Shown: positions 5,967 through 13,569 of the stretch, in pieces
Layout of the letters: every line of letters begins with the position of its first letter
Numbering within the stretch: position 1 is the stretch's first letter
Assembly: GCA_934486755.1 (NCBI GenBank)
Contig: CAKSQT010000039.1
Location: 1-17,203 of the forward strand
DNA length: 17,203 bases
Direction: 5' to 3'
Source of the DNA: an uncultured Eubacteriales bacterium
GTDB taxonomy: Bacteria; Bacillota; Clostridia; Oscillospirales; Acutalibacteraceae
Program-made: the position numbers and the translations under genes
Notes under the pieces: generated by a model
Databases searched by the model: none
The model's input: the letters and a program-made list of their open reading frames with translations, nothing else
What the model was told of the DNA's origin: nothing

Positions 5967-7031
5967 ATGGAAATTAAAGTATTAAGAACATTACACCCAA
6001 AGGAAAAGCCGAACAGTTCTGCGCTCGGTTTCGGAAAGGTATTTACCGATCATATGTTTATTATGGATTGGTCTTCCGATATCGGCTGGCACGACGCACG
6101 GATAGTTCCGTTTGCAAACCTTTCCATTCACCCTGCTTCTACCGTTTTGCATTACGGCTCGGAAATTTTTGAGGGATTAAAGGCTTACAGACGCGCCGAC
6201 GGCGAGGTTCAGATGTTCCGTCCGATAGAAAATGTAAGACGCTTGAACAATTCGGCTGAAAGACTGTGCCTTCCGCAGATACCCGAGGAGGACGCTTTGC
6301 AGATATTGGATACATTCGTATCTATCGAGAAGGATTGGACGCCCGATAAAGAGGGAACCTCGCTGTATTTAAGGCCGTTTATGTTCGGAAATGACGAGAG
6401 CTTGGGAGTACACGCCGTACATCACGCGAAGTTTGTCATTATAGCGTCACCTGTCGGAAGCTATTATAAAGAGGGTATAAGCCCTGTCAAGATAATGATT
6501 GAGGATAGAGATGTCCGCGCTGTAAGAGGCGGTACAGGCTACGCTAAATGCGGCGGAAACTATGCCGCGAGCAACCGTGCGGGAGAACACGCTGAGCAGT
6601 TGGGATATTCTCAGGTGCTGTGGCTTGACGGTGTTGAACGTAAGTACATTGAGGAAGTCGGCGCTATGAACGTTATGTTTAAAATTGACGACGAAATAGT
6701 AACCCCAATGCTTACAGGCTCCATACTTCCCGGAATCACGCGCAAATCCTGTATTGAAATACTGAAAGACGAGGGCTATAAGGTCAGCGAACGGCTTTTA
6801 AGCGTAGACGAGCTTCTAAGCGCTTTGGAGGAAGGCAGGCTTAAAGAGGCTTGGGGCTGCGGCACTGCCGCCGTTGTTTCGCCCATCGGCGAGCTTTGCT
6901 ACAAGGACAAAAAATTCACAGTAAATAACGGCGTTATAGGCGATGTTACACAGCACCTCTATGATACGTTGACAGGTATACAGTGGGGCAAACGCGAAGA
7001 CAAGCACGGTTGGATCCGACCTGTAAAATAG
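5967..7031 (+). CDS. ilvE: Branched-chain amino acid aminotransferase
   Basis: This is a PLP enzyme (fold type IV) that interconverts Val, Leu and Ile with their 2-oxo acids, using 2-oxoglutarate/glutamate, in the cytoplasm. The start is ATG 5967, 8 bases after AAGGAG (5953-5958); the GTG at 5958 overlaps that site. At 354 residues it has the length of the longer BCAT class. Visible signatures are LHYGSEIFEGLKAYR (61-75), SLYLRPFMFG (132-141), GGTGYAKCGGNYAASNRA with the probable PLP lysine Lys194, YIEEVGAMNVMF (227-238) and LTGSILPGITRKS (249-261). It is followed after 13 bases by metY, whose Shine-Dalgarno overlaps its stop codon, so the two are co-transcribed. The leader at 5836-5946 probably controls it. 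In some bacteria BCAT also makes methionine from its 2-oxo acid, which could explain its partners. Confidence 0.95.
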   Translation: MEIKVLRTLHPKEKPNSSALGFGKVFTDHMFIMDWSSDIGWHDARIVPFANLSIHPASTVLHYGSEIFEGLKAYRRADGEVQMFRPIENVRRLNNSAERLCLPQIPEEDALQILDTFVSIEKDWTPDKEGTSLYLRPFMFGNDESLGVHAVHHAKFVIIASPVGSYYKEGISPVKIMIEDRDVRAVRGGTGYAKCGGNYAASNRAGEHAEQLGYSQVLWLDGVERKYIEEVGAMNVMFKIDDEIVTPMLTGSILPGITRKSCIEILKDEGYKVSERLLSVDELLSALEEGRLKEAWGCGTAAVVSPIGELCYKDKKFTVNNGVIGDVTQHLYDTLTGIQWGKREDKHGWIRPVK

Positions 7032-7044
7032 GAGTTTTAAGAAT

Positions 7045-8328
7045 ATGTCAAATTACAACATAGATACAAAATGCGTTCAGGGCGGCTACACGCCTGAAAA
7101 CGGCGAGCCGAGGCAGGTTCCGATAATTCAAAGCACAACCTTTAAATATGCTACCAGCGGCGATATGGGCAAGCTGTTTGACCTTGAAGCGTCAGGATAT
7201 TTCTATTCAAGGTTGCAAAACCCGACCTGTGACACGGTTGCGGCAAAGATATGCGAGCTTGAAGGCGGAACGGCGGCTATGCTTACAGGTTCGGGTCAGG
7301 CGGCGTCGTTCTATTCGGTGTTCAATATAGCTTCGTGCGGCGATCATATTGTTTCGTCATCGTCTATTTACGGCGGCACTTATAATTTGTTTGCCGTGAC
7401 TATGAAACGTATGGGTATAGATTTCACCTTCGTTTCACCCGATTGCACCGCCGAGGAGCTTGACGCCGCATTCCGTCCCAACACAAAGGCAGTATTCGGC
7501 GAGACCATAGCAAATCCTGCGCTTACCGTGCTTGATATAGAGAAGTTTGCAAACGCCGCTCATAAACACGGAGTGCCGCTTATTGTCGATAACACGTTTG
7601 CCACCCCGATAAACTGCCGCCCGTTTGAGTGGGGCGCGGATATTGTAACCCATTCCACCACTAAGTATATGGACGGACACGGAGCCGCGGTAGGCGGTTG
7701 TATCGTTGATTCGGGCAAGTTCGACTGGACCCGTTATCCCGATAAATTTGCCTGTCTTTGCACGCCTGACGAAAGTTATCACGGCGTGACCTATACCGAA
7801 CGTTTCGGCTTGGGCGGAGCATATATAACAAAGGCAACCGCTCAGCTTATGCGCGATCTCGGCTCGGTACAGTCGCCGCAAAGCGCATTTATACTGAACC
7901 TCGGTCTTGAAAGTCTTCACGTAAGAATGGCGCGCCACTGTGAAAATGCTATGGCGGTAGCAAAAGCGCTTGAAGCGGATGACAGAATAGGTTGGGTCAA
8001 TTACCCCGGTCTTGAAACGAATAAATATCACGCTATTGCGAAAAAATATCTTCCAAACGGTTCCTGCGGCGTTGTCAGTTTCGGGGTAAAGGGCGGAAGA
8101 AAAGCGGCAGAGGAGTTTATGAGAAATTTGAAGATAGCCGCTATTGAGACCCACGTTGCCGACGCACGTTCCTGCTGTCTGCACCCTGCAAGTTCTACTC
8201 ACAGACAGATGAACGAGCAGGAGTTAGAGGCGGCGGGAGTACCCTCCGATTTAGTCCGTCTTTCCTGCGGACTTGAATCGTCGGAAGATTTGATTGCCGA
8301 CATCAAGCAGGCGCTTGATAAAATTTGA
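7045..8328 (+). CDS. metY: O-acetylhomoserine aminocarboxypropyltransferase (sulfhydrylase)
   Basis: A Cys/Met-metabolism PLP enzyme (fold type I) that converts O-acetylhomoserine plus sulfide, or methanethiol, to homocysteine or methionine. Its 427 residues match the long MetY class rather than the shorter cystathionine gamma-synthases. Signatures are YSRLQNPT (54-61, binding the PLP phosphate of the partner subunit), GSGQAA (82-87), IVDNTFATP (180-188, Asp182 contacting the PLP nitrogen), and HSTTKYMDGHG (203-213) with the PLP lysine Lys207. The C-terminal HPASSTHRQ and RLSCGLES segments are also typical. AGGAG at 7030-7034 overlaps the ilvE stop and lies 10 bases before the ATG. The next gene makes its activated substrate, so the pair forms a direct-sulfhydrylation route. 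Confidence 0.94.
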   Translation: MSNYNIDTKCVQGGYTPENGEPRQVPIIQSTTFKYATSGDMGKLFDLEASGYFYSRLQNPTCDTVAAKICELEGGTAAMLTGSGQAASFYSVFNIASCGDHIVSSSSIYGGTYNLFAVTMKRMGIDFTFVSPDCTAEELDAAFRPNTKAVFGETIANPALTVLDIEKFANAAHKHGVPLIVDNTFATPINCRPFEWGADIVTHSTTKYMDGHGAAVGGCIVDSGKFDWTRYPDKFACLCTPDESYHGVTYTERFGLGGAYITKATAQLMRDLGSVQSPQSAFILNLGLESLHVRMARHCENAMAVAKALEADDRIGWVNYPGLETNKYHAIAKKYLPNGSCGVVSFGVKGGRKAAEEFMRNLKIAAIETHVADARSCCLHPASSTHRQMNEQELEAAGVPSDLVRLSCGLESSEDLIADIKQALDKI

Positions 8329-8345
8329 TTTAAAGGGCTGATTTA

Positions 8346-9263
8346 ATGCCGATTAGAATACCTAACGATCTACCTGCGGTAAGAACCTTAAACGACGAAA
8401 ATATCTTTGTTATGACCGAAACAAGGGCAATAACTCAGGATATACGTCCGCTTAAAATACTGCTTTTAAATCTTATGCCTAAAAAGGTGGAAACCGAGAC
8501 CCAGCTTTCAAGGCTGCTCGGAAACTCTCCGTTGCAGGTGGATTTAGAGCTCATTCACACCAAGAGCCATCAATCCAAAAACACTTCAAAGGAGCATCTT
8601 TTGGCGTTTTACAAGACCTTTGACGACATAAAGGATATGACCTTTGACGGAATGATAATAACGGGCGCACCCGTGGAGCATTTGGAGTTTGAAGAGGTTG
8701 AGTATTGGGAAGAGCTTTGCGAAATAATGGAGTGGACCAAAACTCACGTTCACAGCACTTTCCATATATGCTGGGGCGCGCAGGCGGGATTGTATTATCA
8801 CTACGGAATAAAAAAGCGACCGCTTGATAAAAAACTGTTCGGTGTATTTGAACACCGCGTTGATTATAAGAGGTCAATACTTTTCCGCGGATTTGACGAT
8901 AGATTTATGGTTCCGCAATCACGCCACACAACCGTAAGCGAGGACGATATTCGGGCGGTTAAAGAACTCAAAGTTTTAGCCACATCGCCTGAGGCTGGCG
9001 TATATGCCGTTTCAACCGAAAACGGCAAGCAGATATTTATTACGGGACATTCCGAGTATGATGATATTACTCTTGCAAATGAGTATTTCAGGGATCTGAA
9101 TGAGGGCAAGCCTATTGAAATGCCTAAAAACTATTTCCCCGATAACGATCCGAAAAGAAGACCCGTAGTCACTTGGCGCGCGCACGCCAATCTGCTGTAT
9201 TCAAACTGGTTGAATTATTTTGTGTATCAAACTACGCCTTACGATATTGAAAAAATAAAGTAA
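8346..9263 (+). CDS. metA: MetA-family homoserine O-acyltransferase, probably acetyl-specific
   Basis: The enzyme activates homoserine at its hydroxyl group, the first committed step to methionine. The 305-residue protein has the MetA glutamine-amidotransferase-like fold, with Cys142 as the nucleophile (HICWGAQAG) and His235/Glu237 (TGHSEYD) as partners. Annotation pipelines usually name the family 'homoserine O-succinyltransferase'. Residue 111 here is Glu (ITGAPVEHLEFEEV). Published work on Bacillus cereus MetA showed that Glu at this position selects acetyl-CoA and Gly selects succinyl-CoA. Together with the O-acetylhomoserine sulfhydrylase immediately upstream, that makes acetyl transfer the likely activity. 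AAAGGG (8332-8337) lies 8 bases before the ATG. It is the last gene of the ilvE-metY-metA unit; no clear terminator follows. Confidence 0.94.
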   Translation: MPIRIPNDLPAVRTLNDENIFVMTETRAITQDIRPLKILLLNLMPKKVETETQLSRLLGNSPLQVDLELIHTKSHQSKNTSKEHLLAFYKTFDDIKDMTFDGMIITGAPVEHLEFEEVEYWEELCEIMEWTKTHVHSTFHICWGAQAGLYYHYGIKKRPLDKKLFGVFEHRVDYKRSILFRGFDDRFMVPQSRHTTVSEDDIRAVKELKVLATSPEAGVYAVSTENGKQIFITGHSEYDDITLANEYFRDLNEGKPIEMPKNYFPDNDPKRRPVVTWRAHANLLYSNWLNYFVYQTTPYDIEKIK

Positions 9264-9327
9264 AAACCGATACTCTAAAATAACTGTTGATAGCATAGCA
9301 CAGCAAAAATATAGTTTTGTAAAACAC

Positions 9328-9356
9328 TTGAAAATGCTGTGCGTTTGTGTTAGAAT
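9328..9356 (+). promoter_or_regulatory. Promoter of tRNA-Gly
   Basis: TTGAAA (9328-9333), a 17-bp spacer and TAGAAT (9351-9356) lie 14 bp before the mature tRNA start, so transcription would begin about 8 bp upstream of it. One arm of an 8-bp inverted repeat (GCACAGCA 9298-9305 / TGCTGTGC 9335-9342) falls within the spacer. Confidence 0.7.
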
Positions 9357-9370
9357 TATGTCGCAGTTTC

Positions 9371-9444
9371 GCGGACATAGTTTATCGGTAGAACATTAGC
9401 TTCCCAAGCTGAATAGGTGGGTTCGACTCCCATTGTCCGCTCCA
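9371..9444 (+). tRNA. tRNA-Gly, anticodon CCC
   Basis: The 74-nt cloverleaf folds fully. The acceptor stem is GCGGACA/TGTCCGC, the D stem GTTT/GAAC, and the anticodon stem TTAGC/GCTGA around the loop TTCCCAA (9401-9407), giving anticodon CCC (9403-9405). The T stem is GTGGG/CCCAT with loop TTCGACT. The discriminator is T and CCA is encoded (9442-9444). It reads GGG codons. It stands alone between its own promoter and terminator. Confidence 0.97.
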
Positions 9445-9446
9445 AT

Positions 9447-9480
9447 AAAGAAAGCCGCTTTTTAAGCGGCTTTCTTTTAT
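9447..9480 (+). terminator. Intrinsic terminator of tRNA-Gly
   Basis: Perfect 12-bp arms (9447-9458 and 9466-9477) enclose a 7-nt loop and are followed by a short T-rich tail. It begins 3 bases after the CCA end. Confidence 0.9.
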
Positions 9481-9532
9481 TTATGCGGGGTTGCGGGCTT
9501 TTTCAAGTGATTGCATTTGAAACAAAAGTGCT

Positions 9533-9573
9533 AAAAAATGAAATGAAATTTCACAGAGCTTCACACGAAATTT
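9533..9573 (-). terminator. Weak candidate terminator for the minus-strand peptidase/ychF genes
   Basis: AAATTTC (9546-9552) and GAAATTT (9567-9573) can form a 7-bp AT-rich stem with a 14-nt loop. Read on the minus strand, a T-run follows near 9538-9533. The stem is weak and the T-run is displaced. I see nothing else in the 120 bp between the tRNA terminator and the end of the peptidase gene. Confidence 0.3.
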
Positions 9574-9597
9574 TACAGTATTAAAATTTGTTTAAAA

Positions 9598-10293
9598 CTA
9601 TTTCCTTCTTCCTGTTATTGCAAGCAGACGGATAAGCTGGGTGAGGGAGACGAGCAACGCCGCTACATAGGTCATTGCGGCGGCGCTAAGGACACGCTTT
9701 ACGCCCGTTATATCGTCCCTGTCGGTCAAAATTCCGTTCTCTCTTATACATTTTATCGCGCGTCCCGAAGCGTTGAATTCAACAGGCAGAGTTATAAGCT
9801 GAAACAAGAACGCCGCGAAGAAGAATATAACGCCGAGCTTTACGAGGAAATAAAAATTGAAAATAAGACCGACTATTAAAAGCGGCATAGAAAGCTGTGA
9901 GCCTATCTGGCACACGGGGAGTATAAAGGAACGTATCTTTATGGGACTGTAACCCTTGGCATACTGCACCGCGTGACCTGCTTCGTGCGCCGCCACGCCG
10001 ACGGCGGATATACTGTACGAATCGTACACATTGTCGGAAAGTCTTATTGTGTTTGAACGCGGGTCGTAATGGTCGGTGAGATTTCCTGAAACGCGTTCTA
10101 TGCGAACACCGCCGACGCCGTTGAGTTCAAGCACGCGCCTTGCGGCGTCCGCACCGCTTAAAGCGCAGTTTCTGCGCGAATACTTTGAAAATGTCGTTTT
10201 TACCTTGATTTGCGACCATATAGCAATTATAATTGCGGGCAAAACAAGATAAATATATAGCGAGTCAATACCGTAATAATAAAAATTGTCCAA
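9598..10293 (-). CDS. Membrane zinc metallopeptidase, YugP family
   Basis: An integral-membrane HEXXH peptidase of the YugP/neutral zinc metallopeptidase type (Zn-peptidase_2). The HEAGHAVQ motif supplies His103, Glu104 and His107. Upstream lie the family stretches LTDHYDPRSNTIRLSDNVY and GVAA. Hydrophobic segments flank the catalytic part: one near the N-terminus (residues about 13-28), two in the middle, and one near the C-terminus. I prefer TTG 10293, because GAGGTGA (10305-10299) matches the 16S tail and lies 5 bases upstream; the GTG at 10302 is inside that site. This gives 231 residues, or 234 if the GTG is used. It lies 60 bp downstream of ychF on the same strand and may share its transcript. 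Substrates of this family are unknown. Confidence 0.85.
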   Translation of the reverse strand: MDNFYYYGIDSLYIYLVLPAIIIAIWSQIKVKTTFSKYSRRNCALSGADAARRVLELNGVGGVRIERVSGNLTDHYDPRSNTIRLSDNVYDSYSISAVGVAAHEAGHAVQYAKGYSPIKIRSFILPVCQIGSQLSMPLLIVGLIFNFYFLVKLGVIFFFAAFLFQLITLPVEFNASGRAIKCIRENGILTDRDDITGVKRVLSAAAMTYVAALLVSLTQLIRLLAITGRRK

Positions 10294-10354
10294 AATTTTC
10301 ACCTCACATTAATATTAACACTGTATTTTTATAAATATACGTACTGTATGTAAA

Positions 10355-11455
10355 TTAAACGTTAAATCTGAAAAGAACAATGTCGCCGTCGTTCATAACG
10401 TAGTCCTTTCCTTCGCTTCTTACAAGACCTTTTTCTTTTGCGGTAACCATATTTCCGCCGCAACTCATAAAGTCGTCAAAGCTGATGACTTCGGCACGGA
10501 TAAATCCGCGTTCAAAATCCGTGTGAATCTTTCCTGCCGCCTGAGGCGCTTTTGTGCCTTTTTTAATTGTCCACGCTCTGACCTCGGGTTTGCCGGCGGT
10601 CAGGTAAGATATGAGACCCAAAAGACTGTAACATTTTTGAATCATTCGGTCAAGACCCGAACGTTCAAGACCAAGCTCCTCTAAAAACATTGCCTTTTCG
10701 TCGGCTTCAAGTCCTGACATTTCGGCTTCAAGCGCGGCGCAGATGGGGAGTATCTCAGCCTTCTCGCGTTCGGCAATTTCCTTTACTGTGTTATAATTTT
10801 TGTTTGAGTCTATTCCGCCCGTGAAATCGCTTTCACTCATATTGCAGGCATATATAACGGGCTTTGCCGAGAGCAGAGCGGTCGTGTTTAAAACCTCTGC
10901 CTCGGTGTCGCTGTTAATGTCGATAGAACGTGCGGGCAGACCGTTTTCAAGATGTTCGAGGAGGCGTTTTAAAAACTCAACCTCGGCAATCATAGATTTA
11001 TCGCCTTTAAGCGCCTTGTTAGCTCTGTCTAAGCGGCGGTTTACTATGTCAATATCCGAAAAAATAAGTTCAAGATTAATGGTTTCTATATCGCGCTTTG
11101 GATCAACCGAACCGTCAACGTGGATTATATTGTCGTCCTCAAAACAACGGACAACGTGAACCACCGCGTCAACCTCGCGTATATCGGCAAGGAATTTGTT
11201 TCCGAGTCCCTCGCCCTTTGAAGCTCCCTTTACAAGACCCGCAATATCCACAAATTCAATAACGGCGGGTGTAAATTTATCGGGATCATATATTTCCGCT
11301 AATTTTTCAAGACGTTCATCGGGAACGCTTACCATACCCACATTGGGTTCTATTGTGCAAAACGGGTAATTTGCCGATTGAGCGCCTGCGTTTGTTATCG
11401 CATTAAACAAGGTTGACTTGCCGACATTGGGCAGTCCGACCATTCCGAGTTTCAT
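10355..11455 (-). CDS. ychF: YchF/OLA1-family redox-responsive ATPase
   Basis: A universally conserved Obg-related P-loop protein that hydrolyses ATP rather than GTP and associates with ribosomes. At 366 residues it is the family's usual length. It has G1 GLPNVGKS (7-14), G3 DIAGLVKGA (70-78), and the altered G4 NMSE (205-208) in place of NKxD, the change that explains the ATP preference. A coiled-coil hairpin follows the G domain, and the C-terminal TGS domain (about 283-366) contains the RAWTIKKGTKAPQAAG and GFIRAEVISFDD segments. The ATG at 11455 has an AAAGGA-type Shine-Dalgarno. A consensus promoter lies at 11487-11515, divergent from that of hprK. Confidence 0.96.
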   Translation of the reverse strand: MKLGMVGLPNVGKSTLFNAITNAGAQSANYPFCTIEPNVGMVSVPDERLEKLAEIYDPDKFTPAVIEFVDIAGLVKGASKGEGLGNKFLADIREVDAVVHVVRCFEDDNIIHVDGSVDPKRDIETINLELIFSDIDIVNRRLDRANKALKGDKSMIAEVEFLKRLLEHLENGLPARSIDINSDTEAEVLNTTALLSAKPVIYACNMSESDFTGGIDSNKNYNTVKEIAEREKAEILPICAALEAEMSGLEADEKAMFLEELGLERSGLDRMIQKCYSLLGLISYLTAGKPEVRAWTIKKGTKAPQAAGKIHTDFERGFIRAEVISFDDFMSCGGNMVTAKEKGLVRSEGKDYVMNDGDIVLFRFNV

Positions 11456-11486
11456 AATTCTTCGTCCTTTTTACTTTAATATTCTA

Positions 11487-11515
11487 ATTATATAACCTTA
11501 TCGGACTATTATCAA
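11487..11515 (-). promoter_or_regulatory. Promoter of ychF
   Basis: On the minus strand: TTGATA (11515-11510), a 17-bp spacer and TATAAT (11492-11487), 31 bp before the start codon. It diverges from the hprK promoter, with about 30 bp between the two -35 boxes. Confidence 0.8.
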
Positions 11516-11546
11516 GAAAAAATATTGAAATATTTTCCGAAAATCT

Positions 11547-11575
11547 TTGCCTTTTTACGATGTTTATATTATAAT
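11547..11575 (+). promoter_or_regulatory. Promoter of the hprK operon
   Basis: TTGCCT (11547-11552), a 17-bp spacer and TATAAT (11570-11575), about 38 bp before the hprK start. No other promoter-like match of this quality appears in the short gaps of the operon that follows, so it may drive hprK through dnaE. Confidence 0.65.
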
Positions 11576-11613
11576 CAATATTGGAATATAATATTATTTG
11601 GGGAGAGCTTTAA

Positions 11614-12579
11614 ATGAAAACAAATTTTACGGTACCGCTTGAACGAATCATAAAGGAATTTTCACTTGAAGTGCTTAATATGCCTGACGATCCGTCGAAA
11701 ATTCCCGTGGCAACGCCCGAAGTAAACCGCCCTGGTCTTCAAATGGCGGGATATTTTGAGTTTTTCGCTCCCGAACGTATTCAGATAATCGGCAAGAGCG
11801 AGGAGAGCTTCCTGTTGAGATTTACGGGTGAAAAGGCTGAGGAGCGTCTTCGTGAATTTTTCAAGAGGAAACCTACGGCGGTTGTGATTGCGCGTAATCT
11901 TGATGTAGGCGACGTTTATATAAATGTCGCAAAGGAATACGGCGTTCCGCTTTTGCGCACGGGTGAATCAACTTCGGATTTTACGTCGGCACTGATAGCT
12001 TTTCTTAATCTGCACCTTGCTCCCCGTGTTACAAGGCACGGAGTTTTGGTCGAGGTTTACGGCGAGGGCATACTTCTGCTCGGTGAAAGCGGGGTAGGTA
12101 AGAGCGAGACCGCTATTGAGCTTATAAAGCGCGGTCACCGACTGATAGCGGACGACGCGGTTGAGATCCGCCGTGTGTCTAATAAGTCGCTTGTGGGTAC
12201 CGCTCCCGATAATATAAGGCACTTTATAGAGCTTAGGGGTATCGGAATTATAAACGCCAGCCGTATTTTCGGTGCTGGCGCCGTTAAGCTGACCGAAAAA
12301 ATTGACCTTATAATAAACCTTGAACAGTGGGATATGAACAAGGTCTATGACAGAATGGGACTTGAAAATCAGACTACCGAGATACTTGAACTTGAAATAC
12401 CCTCGCTTACGATACCCGTTAAGCCCGGACGTAACCTTGCGGTAATTATTGAGGTTGCGGCTATGAACAGCCGTCAGAAAAAGCTCGGCTACAATGCGGC
12501 TGAGGATCTGCTTAAAAAACTCGGTATGGCTGACGATGTGGATCAGGATAATACGGGGAAAGCCGTAGATCCGTTTTAA
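11614..12579 (+). CDS. hprK: HPr kinase/phosphorylase
   Basis: A bifunctional hexameric enzyme that phosphorylates Ser46 of the sugar-transport protein HPr and removes the phosphate again. It is the sensor of carbon catabolite repression in Gram-positive bacteria. The 321-residue length is normal. It has an N-terminal regulatory domain (about 1-130), then the catalytic domain with RHGVLVEVYG (His142), the Walker A motif GESGVGKS (157-164), the LIADDAVEI segment with the catalytic acidic residues (Asp180/Asp181), and the HprK signature IELRGIGIINASRIFG (205-220). The Shine-Dalgarno GGGGAGAG sits upstream of ATG 11614. The gene leads the operon and is followed after 15 bases by a ROK-type glucokinase, which links sugar phosphorylation with repression control. 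Confidence 0.97.
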   Translation: MKTNFTVPLERIIKEFSLEVLNMPDDPSKIPVATPEVNRPGLQMAGYFEFFAPERIQIIGKSEESFLLRFTGEKAEERLREFFKRKPTAVVIARNLDVGDVYINVAKEYGVPLLRTGESTSDFTSALIAFLNLHLAPRVTRHGVLVEVYGEGILLLGESGVGKSETAIELIKRGHRLIADDAVEIRRVSNKSLVGTAPDNIRHFIELRGIGIINASRIFGAGAVKLTEKIDLIINLEQWDMNKVYDRMGLENQTTEILELEIPSLTIPVKPGRNLAVIIEVAAMNSRQKKLGYNAAEDLLKKLGMADDVDQDNTGKAVDPF

Positions 12580-12594
12580 TAGGAGAAATTGTTT

Positions 12595-13551
12595 ATGTAT
12601 AAATTAGGTGTTGACCTCGGCGGAACCAACATTGTCGCGGGGGTCGTTGACAATAGCTATAAAATTTTAGGCACGGGAAAGCTGAAAACAAACGCCGTGC
12701 GACCCGCCGAAGAAATAGCAGACGATATTGCAAAAGCCGTTGAGCTTGCAATAGAAGACGCGGGAGTAAAAAAGGAAGAAATTGAGTCTATGGGTATAGG
12801 CTCGCCCGGCGCGGTTGATCCGACAAGCGGCACGGTCTGCTTTGCAGGCAATCTCGGTTTTGTGGACGTACCGCTTTGCAAAATGCTGAAAGACCGCGTA
12901 GGCGCTGACTTTTATATAGAGAATGACGCCAATTCCGCGGCATACGGCGAGTATATTGCGGGCGCGGGGAAAGGAACGGATAATTTTATCGCAATAACCC
13001 TCGGAACAGGCGTGGGCGGCGGAATAATAATCGACGGTAAGATATATTCAGGCTCTAACTACGCTGGTGCCGAGCTTGGTCATACCGTAATATGTATGGA
13101 CGGCGAAAGCTGTACCTGCGGACGGCGCGGCTGCTGGGAAGTATACGCTTCTGCAACGGCGCTTATACGCCAGACAAAGCAGGCGATGATAAGGTATCCC
13201 GAAAGCGTTATGTGGAAGCTGTGCGGGAACGATATTAACCGTGTCAACGGACGTACGGCGTTTGACGCTATGCGCGCGGACGATACGGCGGGTAAGGCTG
13301 TTGTTGACAGATATATAAACTATATAGCGGTCGGAATATCGAACAATATTAATATATTCCAACCCGATGTAATATGTATCGGCGGCGGTATTTCCAAAGA
13401 GGGAGCAACCCTTATAGACCCTATAAACGAATATGTAAACGGTGAAAATTTTGCGAGAAATATTAAAAAGAAAACCGTTATAAGAACCGCCGCGCTCGGT
13501 AATGACGCGGGACTTATAGGCGCCGCTTTCCTTTGCGACCTTTATAAATAA
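12595..13551 (+). CDS. glcK: ROK-family glucokinase
   Basis: A cytoplasmic ATP-dependent glucose kinase of the ROK family. The start is ATG 12595, after AGGAG; the TTG at 12589 lies too close to that site. The 318-residue protein has the N-terminal phosphate-binding LGVDLGGTN (4-12), the catalytic Asp111 in IENDANSAAYGEY, and the second phosphate loop TLGTGVGGG (135-143). The ROK zinc site is formed by His163 (AELGHT) with CTCGRRGCWE (Cys173, Cys175, Cys180). The nucleotide-binding GGGISKEG lies near the C-terminus. No DNA-binding N-terminal extension is present, so it is a kinase and not a ROK repressor. The glucose specificity is inferred from overall resemblance; other hexoses are possible. 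Confidence 0.9.
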   Translation: MYKLGVDLGGTNIVAGVVDNSYKILGTGKLKTNAVRPAEEIADDIAKAVELAIEDAGVKKEEIESMGIGSPGAVDPTSGTVCFAGNLGFVDVPLCKMLKDRVGADFYIENDANSAAYGEYIAGAGKGTDNFIAITLGTGVGGGIIIDGKIYSGSNYAGAELGHTVICMDGESCTCGRRGCWEVYASATALIRQTKQAMIRYPESVMWKLCGNDINRVNGRTAFDAMRADDTAGKAVVDRYINYIAVGISNNINIFQPDVICIGGGISKEGATLIDPINEYVNGENFARNIKKKTVIRTAALGNDAGLIGAAFLCDLYK

Positions 13552-13569
13552 TTTTCGGGGGATAGTATT

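Noticed and set aside
7435..8202. 255-codon open frame on the minus strand
   Set aside because: It lies wholly antisense to metY, has no family resemblance, and is explained by the codon bias of the real gene.
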